Assembly (NCBI GenBank): GCA_004356555.1
Contig: SMWY01000109.1
Coordinates: forward strand, 1 to 12,225
DNA length: 12,225 bases
Direction of reading: 5' to 3'
Source: Candidatus Dadabacteria bacterium
GTDB taxonomy: Bacteria; Desulfobacterota_D; UBA1144; Nemesobacterales; UBA2774
A program made the translations under genes and the position numbers. Shown one piece after another: positions 1 to 5,977 of the stretch (positions are counted from its first letter, which is position 1; each line of letters begins with the position of its first letter). The notes beneath the pieces were generated by a model. The model saw only the letters and a list, made by a program, of their open reading frames with translations. It ran no database searches and was not told where the DNA came from.

Positions 1-60
1 GAATGTAGAAACAATTATGTCGGTTCCTGTTGTTCCGTTACTTGTGTAGGTCCATGAACT
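1..60 (-). pseudogene. Possible remnant of an Ig-like/adhesin repeat protein (very weak)
   Basis: Read on the minus strand, these 60 bases give an open frame containing WTYTSNGTTGTDIIV, which resembles the Thr/Gly-rich strands of bacterial Ig-like repeat domains in surface proteins. A stop codon (TGA at 64-66) lies immediately upstream in frame, and no start codon occurs before the window edge. It is therefore either a frameshifted remnant or chance. Only 20 residues are visible, so the assignment is tentative. Confidence 0.15.
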
Positions 61-186
61 CCTTCACCTCAGGTACCAGAACCATGGGAAGATGTTTCGT
101 ATGATGTTGAAGCGCTATCTGTGAGAAGGCAATTCTAAGAGTTAACCCCCTAAATAAAATCCAAGATGAAAAGGGCAAATACTATG

Positions 187-208
187 AGGTGTCCATATAG
201 GTGTCCAT
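187..208 (+). repeat. Tandem direct repeat AGGTGTCCAT x2
   Basis: The 10-mer AGGTGTCCAT occurs at 187-196 and again at 199-208, a 12-base period. It lies about 115 bases before a tRNA 3' fragment. Short direct repeats close to a tRNA att site are typical of arm-type integrase or excisionase binding sites; that role is inferred here. No integrase gene is visible in the window. Confidence 0.5.
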
Positions 209-323
209 TTAATGCTGTTTTATGCTTATTTGTGCCAGTTGATATAGGCTGTTGACATAAACCTAACATCCCGTAATAAAACACTATTCATATCAAGTCA
301 TACAAACAAGTACCAAGCACAAA

Positions 324-370
324 ACGCCCTCATAAGGCCTGTGTCGGTGGTTCAAATCCACCCGTCGCCA
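324..370 (+). other. tRNA 3' half (anticodon CAT), probable att site of an integrated element
   Basis: Seen directly: a 7-base anticodon loop CTCATAA at 329-335 (anticodon CAT at 331-333), a five-base variable loop at 341-345, a perfect T-stem GGTGG/CCACC (346-350 and 358-362) around the T-loop TTCAAAT, then an acceptor 3' strand CGTCGCC (363-369) and discriminator A370. There is no CCA. Upstream there is no D-arm and no GGCGACG acceptor 5' strand, and the anticodon stem has a C-C mismatch. This is therefore a 3' fragment, not a working tRNA. Elongator Met or Ile2 (lysidine-modified CAT) are both possible parents. Elements that integrate at tRNA genes leave exactly such a 3' copy at the far end, which would place the element and the intact tRNA to the left of this window. 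Confidence 0.65.
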
Positions 371-492
371 CACTCAAACCCTATACAATTCCATAAGCAT
401 GCATGACTGCTGTGAATTTTAGATGAAAGATTACCAACAAAGCTACTTACATTTTTTTACGCTTGCAGAGTTATATGGATAAATAAGGAAAA
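371..492. other. Intergenic, nothing recognised
   Basis: This stretch between the tRNA fragment and the msrB stop codon is AT-rich. I find no open frame with a ribosome binding site and no stable hairpin followed by a T-run. The T-run at 451-457 has no stem before it. Confidence 0.5.
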
Positions 493-900
493 TTATTCCT
501 CATTTTCTTCTTTCTCAAAATCAAGCGCACAGGAATTTATGCAGTAACGAAGCCCGGAAGGGTTAGGGCCGTCAGGAAACACATGACCCAAATGTGCATC
601 GCAACTACTACAAATAACTTCAGTCCTCGTCACACCGAGACTTCCGTCGGCTTCAGTGGTTATATTTTCATGACTTGCAGGTTCAGAGAAACTTGGCCAA
701 CCCGTACCTGAGTCAAATTTTGTATGGGATCTGAAAAGCTCCTTTCCACAGCCTATACACTTATACACACCTTCTTCTTTGTGATTATGGTATTTCCCCG
801 TAAAAGGTCTTTCCGTCCCCTTTTGTCTCATAACATAGTGCTGCTCTTCACTTAAGACTTCGCGCCACTCTTCTTCAGTTTTTTTAACTTTTTTAGACAT
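493..900 (-). CDS. msrB: Peptide methionine (R)-S-oxide reductase MsrB
   Basis: This enzyme reduces the R-epimer of methionine sulfoxide in proteins, repairing oxidative damage; reducing power normally comes from thioredoxin. The 135-residue product is a full-length single-domain MsrB. Visible features are two zinc-binding CxxC pairs (C48/C51 and C97/C100), the GTGWPSF substrate-pocket segment (about 65-71), the CSSCDAHLGHVFPDGP segment with H103 and H106, and the catalytic cysteine C120 in RYCINS. There is no signal peptide, so it acts in the cytoplasm. The start is supported by AAGGAG (minus strand, 907-912) six bases upstream. It lies downstream of the MFS exporter on the same strand with a 127-base gap, so it may be read from its own promoter or by read-through. 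The assignment is secure. Confidence 0.97.
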   Translation of the reverse strand: MSKKVKKTEEEWREVLSEEQHYVMRQKGTERPFTGKYHNHKEEGVYKCIGCGKELFRSHTKFDSGTGWPSFSEPASHENITTEADGSLGVTRTEVICSSCDAHLGHVFPDGPNPSGLRYCINSCALDFEKEENEE

Positions 901-951
901 ATTTATCTCCTTATGAGAGTTTACTAAACTAACGCTGATCTTCCATTAAAA

Positions 952-960
952 TATATAACA
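952..960 (-). promoter_or_regulatory. Possible extended -10 promoter for msrB
   Basis: On the minus strand, TGT followed by TATATA (-10 at 952-957) forms an extended -10 element, about 50 bases before the msrB start. I see no good -35 hexamer. The match is weak. Confidence 0.25.
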
Positions 961-1027
961 GTAATTAATCTATCAGAAATACGAGTATAAGCCTAAAAAG
1001 GTTTTAAAATAGTCTGAAATTTATATG

Positions 1028-2596
1028 CTAATCCGGCTTCATTCTCTCAATTGTAAACCAGGCTACAAAAGCGCCTAATAGCACTAATCCGGAGGAGATA
1101 AGCATCATTAATCTAAAGCTGGCTAAAAAGGATTTATCGATTGCGTTTCTAATATAAGTCTTAGTTTCAGTCTCAACGTTCTCTGGTATATCAATCAGTA
1201 ATATCTTGATACGCTGATCATCAATGTACTGTCTCGTCTCCTGTTGCAGATCCATAGAGTCAAGCTCATAATCTAGACTCCTACTAAATGTAGATACTGC
1301 AAATACTCCCATTACGGCAATAGCCAAAACCCCCGCCATTCTACCGGCAGTGTTATTGATGCCCGATGCAACCCCTGAATCTTTAAGTTCTACAGATTCC
1401 ATCACCGCTGTTGTGAGAGGGGAAATTATAATAGCCATCCCTATTCCTAATAAGGTAATAGCCGGAAAAAAAGTAGTCCAGTAGCTACCACCAATACCGG
1501 GCAGAGTAAAGAGATAAAAACCGATAGATGCTAGTATTGTGCCGGCGATTATAGGTAATTTGGCACCGTAATTTGCTACGAGACCTCCTGCCCAGGGAGA
1601 GAACAAAAAGAGAGCAATTACAAGAGGAATAAAGGCAAGACCTGCACCCGCAGCCGAGTAACCTTGCAGCTGTATAAGATTAAAGGGAATAAAGAATATC
1701 GCCCCGCTCCATGCACCCCAGAAGAGCAACGTTATAAAATTTCCACCGCTAAAAGTCTTTGACTTAAAAAGATTAAGAGGCATCATAGGGGAAGATGTCC
1801 GACTCTCATAGAAAAGAAAACCTAACAGACTGATCCCTCCGACAATTAGAGGGATAATCACTTTGGGATGTCCAAAGCCAACATTAGCTGAGTCTATTAA
1901 TCCAAACACTATGCAGCCTAAACCCAACGTTGCAAGTAACGAACCCCACAGATCAAGCTTTTCATCTCCGTTACCTTTTCTACTCTCAGGAATTCGCCAA
2001 TAAAGAACTCCCAGAACAATTAACGCAAGAGGAACATTGATAAAGAATACATAGCGCCAAGAAAGGTTCTCTGCTAACCATCCACCCAAGATAGGGCCCA
2101 GAGTAGTTGTTATAGCTGTAAATGCGCCCCAGATTCCAATTGCTCTACCCCGGTGCTCATCACTAAAAGATATATTCACAATCGCCAGACTTCCCGGTAT
2201 TAGAAGCGCCCCACCTGCTCCTTGAAACGCTCTTGCAACAATCAATTGACTCGTACTTGGGGAGAGACCGCACCATATTGAAGCTCCAGTAAATATGACT
2301 ATCCCCAGCGCAAAGATCCTCTTTCTTCCAAACTTATCTCCAAGTGAGCCTCCCAAAAGCATTAGCGACGACATAAAGAGAGCGTACGCTTCCATTATCC
2401 ACTGCACCTGAGGGATTGTAGCGTTAAGCTCGGATTGAAGCACCGGTATAACTACATTCATAGCGGTACTATCTATAAAGGCCATACTAGAGCCGAGAAT
2501 AGTCGCAAGTAATACCCACCTTCCAATGCTTTTACTTACTGGAAAATTCGCAGAGATCGCATCAATACTATCCTGGGGCGAAGCTGTGTTTGTCAT
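1028..2596 (-). CDS. MFS drug exporter, DHA2 (14-helix, EmrB/QacA-like) family
   Basis: This is a proton-coupled exporter in the inner membrane, of the family that extrudes drugs and other hydrophobic compounds. The 522-residue length and about 14 hydrophobic segments fit the DHA2 group. Seen: the helix-1 acidic motif IDSTAMNVVIP (41-51), the cytoplasmic loop motif A GGSLGDKFGRKR (82-93), the antiporter motif C LGPILGG (166-172), and SGINNTAGRMAG (411-422), which resembles the family's late helix motif. A soluble loop of about 55 residues precedes the last helix (497-516). The start follows GGGAG (2601-2606 on the minus strand), with a promoter candidate further upstream. No EmrA-type adaptor is adjacent, so it probably works alone. 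The substrate cannot be told from sequence. It lies 426 bases downstream of the dehydrogenase and carries its own likely promoter, so it is probably not under the marR operators. Confidence 0.92.
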   Translation of the reverse strand: MTNTASPQDSIDAISANFPVSKSIGRWVLLATILGSSMAFIDSTAMNVVIPVLQSELNATIPQVQWIMEAYALFMSSLMLLGGSLGDKFGRKRIFALGIVIFTGASIWCGLSPSTSQLIVARAFQGAGGALLIPGSLAIVNISFSDEHRGRAIGIWGAFTAITTTLGPILGGWLAENLSWRYVFFINVPLALIVLGVLYWRIPESRKGNGDEKLDLWGSLLATLGLGCIVFGLIDSANVGFGHPKVIIPLIVGGISLLGFLFYESRTSSPMMPLNLFKSKTFSGGNFITLLFWGAWSGAIFFIPFNLIQLQGYSAAGAGLAFIPLVIALFLFSPWAGGLVANYGAKLPIIAGTILASIGFYLFTLPGIGGSYWTTFFPAITLLGIGMAIIISPLTTAVMESVELKDSGVASGINNTAGRMAGVLAIAVMGVFAVSTFSRSLDYELDSMDLQQETRQYIDDQRIKILLIDIPENVETETKTYIRNAIDKSFLASFRLMMLISSGLVLLGAFVAWFTIERMKPD

Positions 2597-2619
2597 CTAT
2601 CTCCCTTTAAGACCTCTGT

Positions 2620-2648
2620 AATGTTCTCAATGGTATGTGGAATGTCAA
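2620..2648 (-). promoter_or_regulatory. Candidate sigma-70 promoter for the MFS exporter
   Basis: On the minus strand, a perfect -35 TTGACA (2643-2648) is followed after 17 bases by AACATT (2620-2625), a poor -10. The transcript would start near 2613, just before the ribosome binding site. Confidence 0.35.
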
Positions 2649-2667
2649 CAACTAGAGAACTAAAATT

Positions 2668-2682
2668 ATCCTTAGGATATCC
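2668..2682. repeat. Overlapping palindromes upstream of the MFS promoter
   Basis: ATCCTTAGGAT (2668-2678, odd-centred palindrome) overlaps the perfect palindrome GGATATCC (2675-2682). They lie 20-35 bases upstream of the candidate -35 box, where an activator or repressor might bind. A role as operator is inference only. Confidence 0.3.
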
Positions 2683-2886
2683 GGTTAATGGTACCCGAAC
2701 AAAGGGGGATTATCTCTTTCTTATTTCGAGCAATTAGCTTGTATAACTGAGATTTTTAGATGATAGATTTACCAGTTAAAACTCATTAGGAGAGAAATAG
2801 GGCTCAAGCAAAACAAAGTTGTGATTACTTCCTTGTCAGATTATGCTCAAATACCTACTATACAGCTCCAAGGCGTTGATAGAGTG

Positions 2887-2920
2887 ATATAAGTATTTAC
2901 TAAATCCGTCTCACTTATAT
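2887..2920. repeat. 8-bp inverted repeat in the gap
   Basis: ATATAAGT (2887-2894) and ACTTATAT (2913-2920) are perfect inverted copies separated by 18 bases. The arms are entirely AT-rich apart from one G-C pair, so a stable RNA stem is unlikely. Function unknown; it may be chance. Confidence 0.3.
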
Positions 2921-3022
2921 GTTCTCTTTTGCTTTCTATTCTAGGAGATTCCGGCCTGATTGTAGATCTCATTTCTTGTAGACTCAGTGTTCTCAGAATA
3001 GAGGTCAGCTCCCCTTGGGAAA

Positions 3023-3880
3023 TTACTGATTTTTAATGTCGTGATATAACCTTCCGCGATATGTACCAAGCAGCCTCGAAAAAACCTTGTTCGACAAAAG
3101 CTTTACAACTAGATCTCCAATATGAGGTGATATTGCATCAGCGAGAAGTAATAACTTAGGCTGAAATGGAACTATAATTCTTGCTTGATTGTAGTACACG
3201 CCATTAACAACAGCCTTCGCAACTGATTCAACGGATATCGGAGTTATCCCTCTAAATGGCGGCGGCATATCCTCTGGCCTAACATGATTCAGTAGAGGGG
3301 TTTGAGTTAAAGCGGGATGAATAATCGACACGTTTATTCCACTTCCGAATAGTTCCTGTCTTAATGAATCCGTGAATCCGGAAATGGCGTGCATTACTGA
3401 AGAGTATCCTCCGAAATGTGGAAAGGCTTTCCTCCCCACAACTGAGGACATATTCATTATATGTCCAGAGCCTTGCTTTTGCATCACAGGTAGAACTTCC
3501 TTAGTTGTGTAAACCGTTCCGAAGTAGTCGGTATCTATCATCTTCTTTGCGTTTTCAACAAAGTTTTCATCCTCGATACGGCCCACATACGAACTCCCGG
3601 CATTATTAAAGAGAACATCAATTCTGCCCAGCTCAGACAAAACTTTTTCAACCATCTCGTGAACCTGCTCGGGCGATGAGACGTCTGTTGGCACTGCCAA
3701 CACATTAGGGTTAAAGCTTCTGATCTCACTTGCCACTCTTTCTAGCTTTTCTAAAGAGCGAGAAACTAATACTGTTTTTGCACCTTCACGGGCAAACTCA
3801 AGTGCCGTGGCACGACCTATACCGCTAGAGGCTCCCGTAATCACCACCACCTGATCATTAAATTTACTATTCTTATTCAT
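3023..3880 (-). CDS. Short-chain dehydrogenase/reductase (SDR) with altered catalytic residues
   Basis: This is a classical-SDR fold protein of 285 residues. The NAD(P)-binding motif TGASSGIG spans 15-22, the D67 region (PTDVSS) and NNAG (92-95) are intact, and the catalytic serine (S145/S146) and tyrosine Y159 are present. The YxxxK lysine is missing: the sequence reads YSSVMHA, giving Met163 (codon at 3392-3394). The helix-4 asparagine, usually VNYFG in this kind of SDR, is Asp118 (TDYFG). Both are single-base differences from the usual codons. The C-terminal 75 residues carry a hydrophobic patch (LLLLADAI, 243-250) and may touch the membrane. The start is set by a strong AAGGAGGT (3886-3893), and a palindromic operator abuts it. 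The gene follows marR by 48 bases on the same strand. It could be a non-catalytic nucleotide-binding protein or an enzyme with shifted chemistry; the substrate is unknown. Confidence 0.9.
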   Translation of the reverse strand: MNKNSKFNDQVVVITGASSGIGRATALEFAREGAKTVLVSRSLEKLERVASEIRSFNPNVLAVPTDVSSPEQVHEMVEKVLSELGRIDVLFNNAGSSYVGRIEDENFVENAKKMIDTDYFGTVYTTKEVLPVMQKQGSGHIMNMSSVVGRKAFPHFGGYSSVMHAISGFTDSLRQELFGSGINVSIIHPALTQTPLLNHVRPEDMPPPFRGITPISVESVAKAVVNGVYYNQARIIVPFQPKLLLLADAISPHIGDLVVKLLSNKVFSRLLGTYRGRLYHDIKNQ

Positions 3881-3893
3881 AACTAACCTCCTT

Positions 3894-3915
3894 TATAGGT
3901 GTATATACATCTATA
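3894..3915. promoter_or_regulatory. Palindromic operator 1, upstream of the SDR gene
   Basis: The 18-base core TAGGTGTATATACATCTA (3896-3913) is a palindrome with one mismatched pair, extended by TA at both ends. It matches operator 2 before marR at 16 of 18 positions. It touches the SDR ribosome binding site. TATACA on the minus strand (3900-3905) could be a -10 box, although no -35 is evident. It is the likely binding site of the MarR protein encoded next door. Confidence 0.7.
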
Positions 3916-3928
3916 GTTTTAAATTTTT

Positions 3929-4402
3929 TTAGCTCTCTTGCATGCAATCTACAAGATTAGAGATATTAGAAATCATAGAACCCCAGTTCTCTAAACCCAT
4001 TTTCTGTTTTATATTTTCCTGAGTTTCCTTCCATAGAGGATAGGCTTCCGTAAGTTTTCTCTTACCTACATCAGTTATTTTCACTATTCGCGTTCTGCGG
4101 TCATCTCCCGATTCTACCTTTATAAGTCCGCTCTTTTCCATTGGCAACAAATTCCGCCCCAGCGTTGTACGATCTACTATCATAATTTCAGACATGCGAG
4201 TCACAGTAATTGGACTATAGGCAAAAGCATTTGCAAGCAATGTAAACTGGGTACCCCGTAAACCTATTGACCTCATAGAATCATCAAAATACTGAGTGAC
4301 AATTCTTGATGCTTTTCGCAAATTAAAGCAGGTGCACTGTCCGCACTCCGCTAAATCTTTTAAAGCAATTGCTGGTTTTGTTTCATGCGTATTTTTTCCC
4401 AT
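3929..4402 (-). CDS. MarR-family winged-helix transcriptional regulator
   Basis: This is a dimeric DNA-binding repressor of the MarR type, 157 residues from the start chosen here. The N-terminal dimerisation helix carries CGQCTC (C20, C23, C25) and NLRKASRIVTQYFD; the winged helix-turn-helix spans about 62-110, with the recognition helix near VDRTTLGRNL and the wing motif GDDRRTR (99-105). The frame stays open up to a GTG at 4456, but that GTG lies within the promoter (-10 box at 4446-4451), so translation must start at the ATG at 4402, which has a weak GGGAA (4409-4413) upstream. Operators before this gene and before the SDR point to autoregulation and control of the SDR. The clustered cysteines could sense oxidants, which would fit msrB nearby, but this is inference. 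The true inducer is unknown. Confidence 0.9.
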   Translation of the reverse strand: MGKNTHETKPAIALKDLAECGQCTCFNLRKASRIVTQYFDDSMRSIGLRGTQFTLLANAFAYSPITVTRMSEIMIVDRTTLGRNLLPMEKSGLIKVESGDDRRTRIVKITDVGKRKLTEAYPLWKETQENIKQKMGLENWGSMISNISNLVDCMQES

Positions 4403-4441
4403 TTTATATTCCCAATATCTTTTTGTACCCGTTAACTTAGT

Positions 4442-4459
4442 TAGGAGTATATACACCTA
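4442..4459. promoter_or_regulatory. Palindromic operator 2, over the marR promoter
   Basis: The 18-base site reads TAGGTGTATATACTCCTA on the minus strand and is a palindrome with one mismatched pair. It covers the -10 box of the marR promoter and part of the spacer, a position that would block RNA polymerase when bound. Sixteen of 18 positions are shared with operator 1 at 3896-3913, which supports real selection rather than chance. Confidence 0.72.
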
Positions 4460-4474
4460 TTGTATTTTTGTCAA
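4446..4474 (-). promoter_or_regulatory. marR promoter
   Basis: On the minus strand, a perfect -35 TTGACA (4469-4474), a 17-base spacer and TATACT (-10, 4446-4451) form the best sigma-70 promoter in the window. The transcript would start near 4439, ruling out the upstream GTG at 4456 as start codon and leaving a leader of about 37 bases before the ATG at 4402. Confidence 0.75.
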
Positions 4475-4535
4475 GTACTATTTTTATATTTTAGCAAAAT
4501 TACATTCTGTCCAAGATACATTTAGTGATATGGAT

Positions 4536-4564
4536 TTGCCCTATTGGGTCTTATTTCCTATACT
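4536..4564 (+). promoter_or_regulatory. coaBC promoter
   Basis: TTGCCC (4536-4541, 4 of 6), a 17-base spacer and TATACT (4559-4564, 5 of 6) give a plausible sigma-70 promoter. The transcript would start near 4571, about 18 bases before the coaBC ATG. It is divergent from the marR promoter, whose -35 box is about 60 bases away, so MarR binding is unlikely to control it directly. Confidence 0.5.
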
Positions 4565-4588
4565 ATTGGGATAGAGAGTGTATAAAAA

Positions 4589-5800
4589 ATGTCTATTATA
4601 AAAGGTAAAAACATAATAGTTGGGGTTACGGGAGGTATTGCGGCGTATAAATCCTGCGAGCTTGTCAGGGGACTGGTGAAAAAGGAAGCCTCAGTACAGG
4701 TTGTGATGACAAAAAATGCCACCGAGTTTATAACCCCCCTCACGCTTCAAACCCTCTCCGGCAGAAAAGTAGCAATAAATACTTTTGATATGGAATGGGA
4801 ATCTGAAATAGGACACATCAGTCTTGCAGATAGCGCGGATCTTATAGTCGTTGCTCCGGCAACAGCTAGTTTTATTGGAAAAGTGGCTTCAGGGATTGCG
4901 GACAGTCTTCTTACGACAGTAATTCTGGCAACCAAGGCGCCAATAATTTTATGCCCGGCCATGAACGTAAACATGTATGAAAACCCCGCAGTTAAAGATA
5001 ACATCGAGAAATTAAAAGAACGCGAATTTGTTATTATGGAGCCGGGAGAAGGGGAGCTTGCGTGTGGCTGGGAAGGGAAAGGACGACTTCCCGAGATAGA
5101 AGATATTTTGGGGGAGATCGAGAAGACTCTAACTCCTCATGATATGAGTAATGAGAAAGTGCTCGTAACTGCGGGAGCCACTAGAGAATTTATTGATTCA
5201 GTCAGATATATATCAAATCCATCTAGCGGCAAAATGGGTTACGCTCTCGCAAGAGAAGCCTCTAATAGAGGCGCTGATGTTGTATTAATATCCGGGAAGA
5301 CCAACTTAAGTCCTATACCAGGTGTGAAAACCATAAATGTAGACAGCTCCGAAGATATGTATAAGTCAGTCATGGAATTCCTTGATTGGTCCACTATTGT
5401 AATCAAAGCTGCAGCCGTAGGGGATTATACTCCTACCAAAACGCAAAATGGAAAGATAAAAAAAGATGACAAGGATAAAATCTTAAAACTTAAACGTACA
5501 AAAGACATACTTTATGATATAGGCAGGAAAAAGAACGGAAGGATGGTAATCGGTTTTGCAGCAGAGACCGATAATTTACTAAAAAATGCCCAAGGCAAAT
5601 TAAAAAGGAAAAACGCTGACCTCATTGTTGCTAACGACGTTTCTCAATCAGGAGCAGGATTTGAAGAAGACACAAATATAGCCCATTTTGTTTATGGCAA
5701 TAATTGTATTGACGAACTTCCCCTGATGCCTAAATCAGTACTAGCTCAGAAAATATTCGACAAGGTTTTTGAACTTAAGAAGGACAGAAAGTCCCACTAA
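4589..5800 (+). CDS. coaBC: Bifunctional phosphopantothenoylcysteine decarboxylase / phosphopantothenate-cysteine ligase
   Basis: This enzyme performs two consecutive steps of coenzyme A synthesis: the C-terminal CoaB domain joins 4'-phosphopantothenate to cysteine using CTP, and the N-terminal flavin-dependent CoaC domain decarboxylates the product. Its 403 residues match the usual length. In the CoaC part, GVTGGIAAYKS (12-22) binds flavin, H76 (GHISLA) is the catalytic histidine, PAMNVNMYENP (123-133, N126) is the substrate motif and C159 lies in LACGWEGKGR. In the CoaB part, VTAGATRE (193-200), N210 in SNPSSGKMG, AAAVGDY (274-280) and K289 match known active-site positions of E. coli CoaBC, with identical numbering for N210 and K289. 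It is cytoplasmic. The ATG has only a weak GAGAG before it. It stands alone between marR and the efflux genes. Confidence 0.97.
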   Translation: MSIIKGKNIIVGVTGGIAAYKSCELVRGLVKKEASVQVVMTKNATEFITPLTLQTLSGRKVAINTFDMEWESEIGHISLADSADLIVVAPATASFIGKVASGIADSLLTTVILATKAPIILCPAMNVNMYENPAVKDNIEKLKEREFVIMEPGEGELACGWEGKGRLPEIEDILGEIEKTLTPHDMSNEKVLVTAGATREFIDSVRYISNPSSGKMGYALAREASNRGADVVLISGKTNLSPIPGVKTINVDSSEDMYKSVMEFLDWSTIVIKAAAVGDYTPTKTQNGKIKKDDKDKILKLKRTKDILYDIGRKKNGRMVIGFAAETDNLLKNAQGKLKRKNADLIVANDVSQSGAGFEEDTNIAHFVYGNNCIDELPLMPKSVLAQKIFDKVFELKKDRKSH

Positions 5801-5884
5801 GAAGTTCCTGAGAATCAAATCCCACAATTCAAGACTTTGCTACCTTCTCACTCTAGCTTAAATTGAAATAATATAGCTCAGCAA

Positions 5885-5912
5885 GTGACAATCAATATAA
5901 ATTGCTTATATT
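5885..5912 (+). promoter_or_regulatory. Candidate promoter for the efflux genes
   Basis: GTGACA (5885-5890, 5 of 6), a 16-base spacer and TATATT (5907-5912, 5 of 6) lie 66 bases before the adaptor start. The surrounding region is very AT-rich, so a chance match is possible. I see no terminator hairpin between coaBC and this site. Confidence 0.35.
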
Positions 5913-5977
5913 CAATGGAATAATTTGTGCTAAACTTATTTAATAATAATTAATCACTATTTTGGAATGTTATAAAT

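Larger units (their letters stand above)
2597..3022. other. 426-bp intergenic gap, no convincing gene
   Basis: This region separates the dehydrogenase from the MFS exporter on the minus strand. It contains the promoter candidate for the exporter near 2620-2648, a small palindromic cluster at 2668-2682, and an 8-bp inverted repeat at 2887-2920. A 41-codon open frame (2847-2972, minus) has no ribosome binding site worth the name and an unconvincing composition. No stem followed by a T-run marks a terminator for the dehydrogenase. Confidence 0.5.

Noticed and set aside
55..138. Plus-strand frame reading VPEPWEDVSYDVEALSVRRQF before a stop
   Set aside because: It looks somewhat protein-like but has a stop just upstream, no start codon and no recognisable family; too short to support a gene.
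252..280. TTGACA-17-AATAAA promoter-like match upstream of the tRNA fragment
   Set aside because: It would drive only a truncated tRNA. It might once have served something in the integrated element, but nothing downstream supports it as a working promoter.
451..457. T-run near the msrB stop as a possible terminator
   Set aside because: No stem precedes it on the plus strand, and on the minus strand it reads as A residues.
2847..2972. 41-codon open frame on the minus strand in the gap between the SDR and MFS genes
   Set aside because: No credible ribosome binding site, no recognisable motif or membrane segment, and composition as expected by chance.
4403..4456. N-terminal extension of the MarR regulator from the GTG at 4456
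   Set aside because: The GTG lies upstream of the predicted transcription start and the first codons coincide with the -10 box and operator. The family similarity begins well after the internal ATG.
4296..4574. 92-codon open frame on the plus strand
   Set aside because: It runs antisense through the start of marR and over the marR promoter, operator and coaBC promoter; it has no ribosome binding site and no family resemblance.
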